Positions 35,485 through 41,770 of a DNA stretch of 64,000 nt are shown here, in pieces (position 1 is the stretch's first letter; each line of letters begins with the position of its first letter). The notes below the pieces were generated by a model. It searched no databases. It had not been told where the DNA came from and was given only the letters and a program-made list of their open reading frames with translations. The translations under genes and the position numbers were made by a program. Origin of the DNA: Pseudomonadota bacterium (GTDB taxonomy: Bacteria; Pseudomonadota; Alphaproteobacteria; Sphingomonadales; Sphingomonadaceae); the NCBI GenBank assembly GCA_021849075.1, contig JAJZTH010000001.1:248001-312000 (forward strand), written 5' to 3'.

Positions 35485-36252
35485 ATGACAGACCAGACCC
35501 GGCCGAGCTTTCGCGCCGCTTTATCCAACAGGACCATGCAGATGACTTTAGGCGGTTTCGCCCTCATCGCGGCTGCCGCCGGCACCGCTTTCGCCGTGCA
35601 GGCGCCCGCCGCCGTCGGCCCGGCCGACAAGGCGGCGATCGAGAAGATCGTACACGACTATATCCTCGAACATCCCGAGATCATCCCGCAGGCGGTGGAG
35701 AAATTGCAGGCCAAGCGGATGTCGGGCACGATCGAAGCGGCCCGCAGCACGCTGGAAACGCCCTATGCCGGCGCATGGGAAGGCGCGGCCAATGCCGATG
35801 TCACCGTGGTCGAATTTTTCGACTATGCCTGCGGCTATTGCCGCGCATCTCTGCCTGACCTGGCCAAGCTGGTGGGGTCCGACGCGAAGGTGAAGGTCGT
35901 CTATCGCGAACTGCCGATCCTGTCCGAAGCCAGCGGAGACGCGGCCAAGGTGTCGCTGCTGGCGGCCGAGCGCGGGCAATATATGCCCTATCACAAGGCG
36001 CTCTATGGCGCGGGCAAGGTGACGCGCGACACCATCATCGCAGCGGCGGCCAAGGCGGGCATCACCAAGTCGGAAGCCGAATCGGCGATCGCCTCCGCCA
36101 AATATGATGCGGAAATCCAGTCCAACATCGCCCTTGCCCAGAAATTGCAGGCCAGCGGCACCCCGACTTTCGTGATCGGCGATCAGGTGCTGAACGGCGC
36201 GGTCGGTTTCGACGCGCTGAAGGAAGGCGTGGCGGCGGCGCGGGGCAAGTAA
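35485..36252 (+). CDS. DsbA-family thiol oxidoreductase (Com1/ScsC-like)
   Basis: Exported or membrane-anchored disulfide enzyme of 255 residues. One hydrophobic segment at about 20-40, a short helical N-terminal region (ADKAAIEKIVHDYILEHPEIIPQAVEKL) as in ScsC/Com1 proteins, and a thioredoxin domain with active site FFDYACGYCRA (C116, C119) and a cis-proline loop ASGTPTFVIG. It is co-transcribed with the M48 protease. A disulfide isomerase or oxidase role is likely. Confidence 0.9.
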   Translation: MTDQTRPSFRAALSNRTMQMTLGGFALIAAAAGTAFAVQAPAAVGPADKAAIEKIVHDYILEHPEIIPQAVEKLQAKRMSGTIEAARSTLETPYAGAWEGAANADVTVVEFFDYACGYCRASLPDLAKLVGSDAKVKVVYRELPILSEASGDAAKVSLLAAERGQYMPYHKALYGAGKVTRDTIIAAAAKAGITKSEAESAIASAKYDAEIQSNIALAQKLQASGTPTFVIGDQVLNGAVGFDALKEGVAAARGK

Positions 36253-36263
36253 AGCCGCCTTCT

Positions 36264-36336
36264 CCGTTCGTTTTGAGCGTAGTCGGGAAACGCGCGCCCA
36301 GCGTTAGCCGCTTGTCGACACGCTCGAACCGAACGG
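36264..36336. repeat. REP-like inverted repeat pair, decayed copy B
   Basis: CCGTTCG...TTGAGCGTAGTCG at 36264-36285 and CTTGTCGACACGCTCGAACCGAACGG ending at 36336 resemble the arms of the 4092 and 40031 pairs but with several changes and a shorter spacer. Confidence 0.7.
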
Positions 36337-36361
36337 ATGTTGGGATTGGGTTCCCCACCCA

Positions 36362-36390
36362 TTGACTTCGCCCCCCCTTTTCCCTATCGG
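36362..36390 (+). promoter_or_regulatory. Predicted sigma-70 promoter of rpmH
   Basis: TTGACT at 36362-36367 and TATCGG at 36385-36390 with a 17-base spacer. The start of transcription would be near 36397, just before the hairpin at 36407. The -35 is close to consensus; the -10 is weak. Confidence 0.5.
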
Positions 36391-36406
36391 ACGCCCCCTG
36401 ACTAGC

Positions 36407-36432
36407 GGCCGCTGCACAAGCGGCCCTTTTTT
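36407..36432 (+). terminator. Terminator-like hairpin in the rpmH leader
   Basis: GGCCGCT / AGCGGCC with a 5-base loop and C then six T at 36427-36432, 39 bases before the rpmH start. It could end the dsbA transcript or, if the promoter at 36362 is real, act as an attenuator inside the rpmH leader. Confidence 0.75.
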
Positions 36433-36471
36433 GTCACGCCTGATTCTCTATTTGTCTTTGAGGAATGAACG

Positions 36472-36606
36472 ATGAAGCGCACCTATCAGCCGAGCAATCT
36501 GGTTCGCAAGCGCCGTCACGGTTATCGCGCCCGCATGGCGACCCCGGGTGGCCGCAACATCATCCGTGCGCGTCGCGCGCGCGGCCGCAAGAGCCTGAGC
36601 GCCTGA
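36472..36606 (+). CDS. rpmH: 50S ribosomal protein L34
   Basis: A 44-residue basic protein of the large ribosomal subunit, beginning [19 protein letters not shown] and ending [10 protein letters not shown], which is the full L34 pattern. Preceded by TTTGAGGAATGAACG as ribosome-binding region. First gene of the conserved order rpmH-rnpA-yidD-yidC-engB. Confidence 0.98.
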   Translation: MKRTYQPSNLVRKRRHGYRARMATPGGRNIIRARRARGRKSLSA

Positions 36607-36638
36607 TTTCAACGCCTGAAAATGTCGCCGCGCCGGCC

Positions 36639-37049
36639 ATGATGGTCCGGCGCGCGGATTTTCTGGCGGCGAATCGCGGGCGTCGCGCACCCATGCCGGG
36701 CTTTGTCCTGCTGGTGCGCGAACGCGGTGATGGCGATCCGGCGATGCGATATGGCATCACGGTCACGAAGAAAGTTGGCGGCGCCGTCATCCGCAACCGG
36801 ATGAAGCGCCGTTTTCGCGTTCTTGCGCGCGAATTGCTGCCGACCCTGGGCATTGCCGGGGCCGACCATGTGCTGATCGGCCGTGACGGCGGGATCGAGC
36901 GCGACTTTGCCCTGCTGCATGCAGAGCTGACCAAGGCGCTGGGCAAGATCATGACCCGGCCGATCGATCCGCCGCGCGACCCGTCGCGCCGGAAAGGCAA
37001 GCCGCAGCGCCAGCCCCGCACGGAGCCGAATCGGGCGCCGGGCCAGTGA
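36639..37049 (+). CDS. rnpA: Ribonuclease P protein component
   Basis: Protein subunit of RNase P, which trims tRNA 5' ends. Core motif: [23 protein letters not shown] ... [31 protein letters not shown], including the RNR signature. The C-terminal tail is basic and disordered. The start is uncertain: ATG codons at 36639 and 36642 give MMVRRADF; the frame is open back to the rpmH end with only CTG or ATT as earlier starts. About 136 residues from 36639. The stop overlaps the yidD start (GTGA). Confidence 0.93.
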   Translation: MMVRRADFLAANRGRRAPMPGFVLLVRERGDGDPAMRYGITVTKKVGGAVIRNRMKRRFRVLARELLPTLGIAGADHVLIGRDGGIERDFALLHAELTKALGKIMTRPIDPPRDPSRRKGKPQRQPRTEPNRAPGQ

Positions 37050-37258
37050 TTGGCCGGCTGCTGATCCTGATTGCCCGTGCCTGGCAACTCGGCCCCTCCC
37101 GCATCCTGCCCCCCACCTGCCGCTATGCCCCATCCTGTTCTGAATATGGAATTCAGGCCGTGCGCAAATATGGCGCGATCAAGGGTAGCTGGCTGGGGTT
37201 CAAGCGGCTAATGCGATGCCACCCATGGGGCGGCTCGGGCTACGATCCCGTTCCCTGA
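37046..37258 (+). CDS. yidD: Membrane protein insertion efficiency factor YidD
   Basis: A 70-residue protein with the hallmark [27 protein letters not shown] and [14 protein letters not shown]. It supports insertion of membrane proteins together with YidC. The start GTG at 37046 overlaps the rnpA stop by 4 bases, and yidC follows after 34 bases. Confidence 0.96.
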   Translation: MIGRLLILIARAWQLGPSRILPPTCRYAPSCSEYGIQAVRKYGAIKGSWLGFKRLMRCHPWGGSGYDPVP

Positions 37259-37292
37259 CAGACACAGACATAAGACGGCGGAGCCGAACAAA

Positions 37293-38996
37293 GTGGACGA
37301 TAAGAAGAATATCATTCTGGCGGTGCTGCTGACCGCAGCGATCCTGTTCGGCTGGCCCTATGTCTCGCATTATTTCTTCCCGGCGGCCAATCCGCCGGTC
37401 ACGAAGATCGAAGGCGGCAAGACCACCCCGGTCGCCGCGCCCGGCACCGATACGGCCGATGGCCCGGCAGCGATTCGCGATCGCGCAATCGTGCTGAAGG
37501 ACAGCCCGCGCGTCGCCATTCGCACGCCCAAGCTGAGCGGCTCCATCAACCTGAAGGGCGCGCGCATCGACGATATCGTGCTGCCGACCTATAAGGAAAC
37601 GATCGAGAAGGCGTCGCCCGACGTTCGCCTGTACAGCCCCAGCGGCACGGCTGACGCCTATTTCGCCGGCTTTGGCTGGCAGGGCGAGGGCCTGAAGACG
37701 CCGACCAAGGATACGGTCTGGACCGCCAATGGCAAGGAACTGACCCCCACCAGCCCAGTGACGCTGAGCTGGAACAATGGCGCGGGCCAGATTTTCGAAA
37801 TCCGCCTGTCGGTCGACGAAAATTACATGATCACCGCCGCGCAGAAGGTGTCGAACACCGCCGCCGGCGCAGTTGGCGTCAAGCCCTATGCCTATATCAG
37901 CCGCAACGGCATCCCCAAGGACCCCGACACCTGGACCATCCATGTCGGCCCGATGGGCGTGTTCAACGGCGCGGCCAATTATGACGTGAACTACAAGGAT
38001 CTGGACAAGGGTCCCTCGACCCAGAGCTTCCAGTCCAAGGGCGGCTGGATCGGCTTTACCGACAAATATTGGCTGTCCGCGCTGGTCCCCGCGACCGACG
38101 CCGATTTCGCCGGCCAGTTCCGTAAAGGCGCCGGCACGCAATATCAGGCGGACGCCGCGCTGGGTTCCACCATGCTGGCCAGCGGCAAGGCCGCGACGCA
38201 GACCATCCGCCTGTTCGTGGGCGCCAAGGAAGTGAAGACGCTGCAAGCCTATGAGCGCGCCGGCGTGCCCTTGTTCGACCGCGCGATCGACTGGGGCTGG
38301 TTCTACTGGTTCGAACAGCCGATCTTCGCGCTGCTCCACTGGCTGTTCGAAACGCTCGGCAATTTCGGCGTGGCCATCATCTGCCTGACCTTCTGCGTCC
38401 GTGCGCTGATGTTCCCGGTCGCCCAGCGCCAGTTCGCCAGCATGGCGGCGATGCGCGCGGTGCAGCCCAAGATGAAGGCGCTGCAGGAAAAATATAAGGA
38501 CGACAAGCAGCAGCTTCAGGTCAAGATGATGGAGCTGTACAAGCAGGAGAAGGTCAATCCGCTGGCCGGCTGCCTGCCGATCTTCATCCAGATTCCGATC
38601 TTCTTCGCGCTTTACAAGGTGTTGCAGCTGACGATCGAAATGCGTCACCAGCCCTTCGTGCTGTGGATCAAGGATCTGTCCGCGCCCGATCCGCTGCACA
38701 TTTTCAACCTGTTCGGCCTGCTGCCCTTCACCCCGCCCTCCTTCCTGGCGATCGGTGTGCTGGCGCTGCTGCTGGGCATCTCCATGTACCTGCAGTTCAA
38801 GCTGAACCCCGCGCAGATGGACCCGATGCAGCAGCAGGTGTTCGCCATCATGCCGTGGATGATGATGTTCATCATGGCGCCGTTCGCCGCCGGCCTGCTG
38901 GTCTACTGGATCACCAACAACTGCCTGTCGATGGCGCAACAATGGTGGCTGTACCGCAAGCATCCGGTGCCCGCCCCCGCGACAGCCACGAAATAA
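37293..38996 (+). CDS. yidC: Membrane protein insertase YidC
   Basis: Inner-membrane insertase, 567 residues. N-terminal helix (NIILAVLLTAAILFGWPYV), a large periplasmic beta domain (about 60-340), and the conserved C-terminal five-helix core with LFETLGNFGVAIICLTFCVRALMFPVA, QRQFASMAAMRAVQPKMKALQEKY, NPLAGCLPIFIQIPIFFALYKVL and a last helix ending NNCLSMAQQWWL. Start GTG at 37293. A hairpin with a T-run follows. Confidence 0.97.
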   Translation: MDDKKNIILAVLLTAAILFGWPYVSHYFFPAANPPVTKIEGGKTTPVAAPGTDTADGPAAIRDRAIVLKDSPRVAIRTPKLSGSINLKGARIDDIVLPTYKETIEKASPDVRLYSPSGTADAYFAGFGWQGEGLKTPTKDTVWTANGKELTPTSPVTLSWNNGAGQIFEIRLSVDENYMITAAQKVSNTAAGAVGVKPYAYISRNGIPKDPDTWTIHVGPMGVFNGAANYDVNYKDLDKGPSTQSFQSKGGWIGFTDKYWLSALVPATDADFAGQFRKGAGTQYQADAALGSTMLASGKAATQTIRLFVGAKEVKTLQAYERAGVPLFDRAIDWGWFYWFEQPIFALLHWLFETLGNFGVAIICLTFCVRALMFPVAQRQFASMAAMRAVQPKMKALQEKYKDDKQQLQVKMMELYKQEKVNPLAGCLPIFIQIPIFFALYKVLQLTIEMRHQPFVLWIKDLSAPDPLHIFNLFGLLPFTPPSFLAIGVLALLLGISMYLQFKLNPAQMDPMQQQVFAIMPWMMMFIMAPFAAGLLVYWITNNCLSMAQQWWLYRKHPVPAPATATK

Positions 38997-39004
38997 GGAA
39001 CAGG

Positions 39005-39030
39005 ATCCTCCCCGAAAGGGGAGGATTTTT
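39005..39030 (+). terminator. Hairpin over the engB ribosome-binding site
   Basis: ATCCTCCCC-GAAA-GGGGAGGAT followed by TTTT, with a stable GAAA tetraloop. The 3' arm GGGGAGGA (39018-39025) is also the Shine-Dalgarno sequence of engB, whose ATG is 10 bases further on. It can therefore act as a yidC terminator and as a lid on engB translation. Confidence 0.8.
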
Positions 39031-39035
39031 CAATT

Positions 39036-39683
39036 ATGACAGAAGATGAAAACACCGCCCTGATCGAGGAAGCACGCAAGCTGTTTTCCGGCCCGATCAC
39101 CTTCCTCAAATCCGCCCCGACGCTGGATTTCCTGCCCGATATGGCGGTGAATGAGGTCGCCTTTGCCGGCCGATCGAACGTCGGCAAATCCTCGCTGCTT
39201 AACGCGCTGACCAACCGCAACGGCCTGGCCCGCACGTCCAACACGCCCGGACGCACGCAGGAACTGAACTTCTTCGACGTGGGCGATCCGCTGCGCTTCC
39301 GCCTGGTCGACATGCCGGGCTATGGCTATGCCAAGGCGCCCAAGGATCTGGTGAAGAAGTGGCGCTTCCTGGTGAACGACTATCTGCGCGGGCGCGCCGC
39401 ATTGAAGCGGGCGCTGGTGCTGATAGACAGCCGCCATGGGATCAAGGATGTCGACACCGACATGCTGGACATGCTGGATGGCGCAGCGGTCAGTTACCGC
39501 ATCGTCCTGACCAAGGCCGACAAGATCAAGGCGAGCGAACTGGCGGCCGTGACCCAGCGCACCGCCGACGCGATCCGCAAGCGCCCCGCCGCCCACCCCG
39601 AGATCATCGCCACATCGAGCGAAAAGGGCATGGGCATCCCGGAACTGCGCGCCGCAGTTCTGGAAGCGGTCAGCCAGGGATAA
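39036..39683 (+). CDS. engB: Ribosome biogenesis GTPase EngB (YihA/YsxC)
   Basis: Essential GTPase for large-subunit ribosome assembly, 215 residues. GTP motifs: P-loop GRSNVGKSS (45-53), switch region [15 protein letters not shown]3 [11 protein letters not shown]4 LTKADKIK. The order yidC-engB is conserved in alphaproteobacteria. Its ribosome-binding site lies in a hairpin (39005-39030). Four bases separate it from the PhnA-domain gene. Confidence 0.96.
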   Translation: MTEDENTALIEEARKLFSGPITFLKSAPTLDFLPDMAVNEVAFAGRSNVGKSSLLNALTNRNGLARTSNTPGRTQELNFFDVGDPLRFRLVDMPGYGYAKAPKDLVKKWRFLVNDYLRGRAALKRALVLIDSRHGIKDVDTDMLDMLDGAAVSYRIVLTKADKIKASELAAVTQRTADAIRKRPAAHPEIIATSSEKGMGIPELRAAVLEAVSQG

Positions 39684-39687
39684 AGCC

Positions 39688-39990
39688 ATGGCCGACGACG
39701 ACTATGTCTATGATGAAGCCAGCGGCGAATGGATCAGCGCGGCGGACGCGGCCGAGCGTGCGGGCGCGGCCGATACGCTCGAGGTACGCGACAGCGTCGG
39801 CAATCTGCTGGCCGATGGCGATCAGGTCACGCTGATCAAGGATCTGACCGTCAAGGGCGCGGGCCAGACGCTGAAGCGCGGCACGCTGATCAAGGCGATC
39901 CGCCTGACCGGCGACGCGCAGGAAATCGACTGCAAATATGACGGCATCAAGGGATTGGTGCTGCGCGCGGAGTTTGTGCGCAAGCGGTGA
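39688..39990 (+). CDS. PhnA-domain protein
   Basis: A 100-residue protein whose second half, VRDSVGNLLADGDQVTLIKDLTVKGAGQTLKRGTLIKAIRL...IDCKYDGIKGLVLRAEFV, matches the PhnA/YjdM domain. The usual N-terminal zinc ribbon with CxxC pairs is replaced by an acidic stretch without cysteines. Despite the name, YjdM-type proteins have no settled role in phosphonate use. It sits 4 bases after engB and is likely co-transcribed. Confidence 0.85.
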   Translation: MADDDYVYDEASGEWISAADAAERAGAADTLEVRDSVGNLLADGDQVTLIKDLTVKGAGQTLKRGTLIKAIRLTGDAQEIDCKYDGIKGLVLRAEFVRKR

Positions 39991-40030
39991 GGCGTTGGGG
40001 TGGTTACGGCCAGGAGTGGACACCCAACAT

Positions 40031-40125
40031 CCGTTCGGGCTGAGCTTGTCGAAGCCCTGCTCTTTTCTATTAAGCCCAGCGTTTTGAAGAGAAGTGCAGC
40101 CCTTCGACAAGCTCAGGGCGAACGG
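40031..40125. repeat. REP-like inverted repeat pair, copy C
   Basis: Arms 40031-40054 (CCGTTCGGGCTGAGCTTG start) and 40102-40125 (reverse complement, ending GGGCGAACGG) enclose 47 bases. As with copy A it lies between convergent genes (PhnA-domain, plus; 2H phosphoesterase, minus). Bases 39991-40175 hold no gene. Confidence 0.85.
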
Positions 40126-40175
40126 CGTGTGGGAAGTTGGATCGTCCGCTACCCACCCAAACCCGTCCCTCCCCT

Positions 40176-40727
40176 TCAAAACAAACTATATTGCGCCCCG
40201 CCCTGTAGCGGCCATGTACCCACGATGTCGTGGCGGGTGCGGCCGACATGGCTGCATATCAGGACCAGTTCCTCCACCCGCCAGCCAAAGCCGTCGATGC
40301 GACGCTGGGCCGGAGGGCCGTCACGGTAGAAGAGGGTCTGATGCGGGCTGAATGTCCAGTCATCGCGCGGGGGCGCCGCGGATCGTTTCAGCGCATCCGC
40401 CACCTGACGCTGGAGCCGGGCCAGCGGGGCATTGCTGCGGCCGGGGCGCAGCGCGGCCGAGCGGCCGCCATAGCTTAGCCGATCGAGCAGCAGGTCGAAC
40501 GGGTCGGCCATGATCGCCGTGGCCGCCATATGCAGCCTGTCGATCGTCTCCTGCGGATAGGCCGGCGCATCGGCGGTGATGCCCAGCGTCACATGCTGAT
40601 GCGCGGGCAGGATGCGATCCGCGCCGCCCGCCAATATTTCGGCATAATGATCGATCCGGCGCGCGACGACGAGCGGCGGCTTAATCGCGAAGAACAGGCG
40701 ATAGATGGGCGGGGCGCGGCGTCCCAT
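40176..40727 (-). CDS. 2H phosphoesterase / 2'-5' RNA ligase family protein
   Basis: A 183-residue protein with the two HxT motifs of the LigT superfamily, HVTLGI (45-50) and HQTLFY (129-134), about 85 residues apart. Such enzymes act on 2',3'-cyclic phosphates or 2'-5' bonds in RNA. The ATG at 40727 gives a natural start, MGRRAPPIYRLFFAIKPP; the frame is open further upstream but crosses the promoter. A good promoter with a LexA box over its -10 precedes it, so DNA damage control is likely. Confidence 0.87.
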   Translation of the reverse strand: MGRRAPPIYRLFFAIKPPLVVARRIDHYAEILAGGADRILPAHQHVTLGITADAPAYPQETIDRLHMAATAIMADPFDLLLDRLSYGGRSAALRPGRSNAPLARLQRQVADALKRSAAPPRDDWTFSPHQTLFYRDGPPAQRRIDGFGWRVEELVLICSHVGRTRHDIVGTWPLQGGAQYSLF

Positions 40728-40756
40728 TGGGGCGATCCTCAAAAAGCAGGCATTTT

Positions 40757-40771
40757 GTTCTTTATATGTTC
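40757..40771 (-). promoter_or_regulatory. LexA (SOS) box over a sigma-70 promoter
   Basis: GTTC-TTTATAT-GTTC is an exact match to the alphaproteobacterial LexA box GTTC-N7-GTTC. On the minus strand a promoter TCGACA (40784-40789), 17 bases, TATAAA (40761-40766) leads to the 2H phosphoesterase start at 40727, and the box covers its -10. LexA would block RNA polymerase here. Confidence 0.8.
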
Positions 40772-40797
40772 CATTCCCTTTGGTGTCGATGGCCGAT

Positions 40798-40824
40798 GGA
40801 ACCCGAATCGCCCTATTCTGCGTT
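40798..40824 (+). promoter_or_regulatory. EcfG-like general stress promoter
   Basis: GGAAC at 40798-40802 and CGTT at 40821-40824 with an 18-base spacer; the alphaproteobacterial EcfG pattern is GGAAC, 16-17 bases, CGTT, so the spacer is one base long. The downstream gene at 40855 belongs to a general-stress-protein family, which fits. Confidence 0.45.
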
Positions 40825-40854
40825 AAGCCCTGACGCAGGAAAGGAGTGAGGCAT

Positions 40855-41301
40855 ATGGTGCAGCACACGATCGCCAGCCTGTCCGAGAAGATGCAGCATA
40901 TCGATTTCGCGATGCTGTCGACCCATACCGAGGACGGCCATATCGGCGCCCGGCCGATGAGCAATAATCAGGATGTCGCCCATGGCGGCGACAGCTATTA
41001 TTTCACCACCGAAGATACGCTGATGGTGAAGGATATCGAGCGCGACCCGCGGGTCAGCCTGTCCTTCCATGGCAAGAGCGGCCTGTTCGGCCAGCGGCCC
41101 TTGTTCATCGCGCTGGAGGGACGGGCCGACCTGATCCGCGACCGCGCGCAGTTTAAGGCGCACTGGAACCCCGATCTGGAACATTGGTTCGCGCAGGGCG
41201 CCGACACGCCCGGGCTGGTGATGATCCATGTCCATGCCGAGCGCGCTCATTATTGGGATGGACAGGATGAGGGCGAGCTGGAAATCGATATTTTGCATTG
41301 A
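40855..41301 (+). CDS. Pyridoxamine 5'-phosphate oxidase-like / general stress flavin-binding protein
   Basis: A 148-residue split-barrel flavin-binding protein of the general stress protein 26 type. Pattern: HIDFAMLSTHTEDGHIGARPM, YYFTTEDTLMVKDIERDPRVSLSF, ALEGRADLIRD, WNPDLEHWF, HVHAERAHYWDG. AAGGAG lies 8 bases before ATG 40855, so this is preferred to the GTG 9 bases upstream, which overlaps the ribosome-binding site. The DoxX-like gene starts inside the stop region. FMN or F420 binding cannot be told apart by eye. Confidence 0.87.
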   Translation: MVQHTIASLSEKMQHIDFAMLSTHTEDGHIGARPMSNNQDVAHGGDSYYFTTEDTLMVKDIERDPRVSLSFHGKSGLFGQRPLFIALEGRADLIRDRAQFKAHWNPDLEHWFAQGADTPGLVMIHVHAERAHYWDGQDEGELEIDILH

Positions 41302-41696
41302 ATGAGCGCGGTCGGACGATCGCGCGCTGGGTGCTGGCCGCCGCCTATATGGTGGCGGGCGTCGCGCATCTGGCGCGGCCTGGCGGGTTCGTCGCAATTA
41401 CCCCCGGCTGGGTGCCGGAGCCGCAGTTGGTGGTCGCCCTGACCGGCGTCGCCGAACTGGCGGGCGCGGCCGGGCTTATGATCCCGCGCCTGCGCCGGGC
41501 GGCGGGATGCGGTCTAGCGCTCTATGCGCTGTGCGTCTGGCCAGCCAACATCAACCATGCATTGAACGATATCCCGCTGAACGGCGTGCATCTAAGCTGG
41601 TGCTATCATGGTCCCCGGCTGGCGTTGCAGCCGGTCCTGATCTGGTGGGCGCTATGGGCGAGCTGCGTCACCCATTGGCCGTTCAAGCGGTCCTAA
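41298..41696 (+). CDS. DoxX-like membrane protein
   Basis: A 132-residue protein with four membrane helices: RWVLAAAYMVAGVAHLARPGGF, then P.W.P.....V..TGVAELAGAAGLMIPRLRRAAG, and a C-terminal helix LQPVLIWWALW. The pattern fits the DoxX/DUF4267-type family. TTG at 41298, overlapping the previous stop, is the only start in frame near the N-terminus. Co-transcribed with the flavin protein; function unknown. Confidence 0.8.
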   Translation: MNERGRTIARWVLAAAYMVAGVAHLARPGGFVAITPGWVPEPQLVVALTGVAELAGAAGLMIPRLRRAAGCGLALYALCVWPANINHALNDIPLNGVHLSWCYHGPRLALQPVLIWWALWASCVTHWPFKRS

Positions 41697-41770
41697 CTGC
41701 CCTAATTGGTTGTGTTTCGGGTCTGGGGGCTTAGGGTGCGGGCTTTCCCCGAACAGCCTTTGGAGCGCGC

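Noticed and set aside
38998..39036. GGAAC at the end of yidC as an EcfG promoter for engB
   Set aside because: No CGTT or GTT follows at 16-18 bases; the stretch is the terminator hairpin.
41697..41770. Riboswitch before cstA
   Set aside because: The gap is only 74 bases and shows no stem arrangement of a known class.
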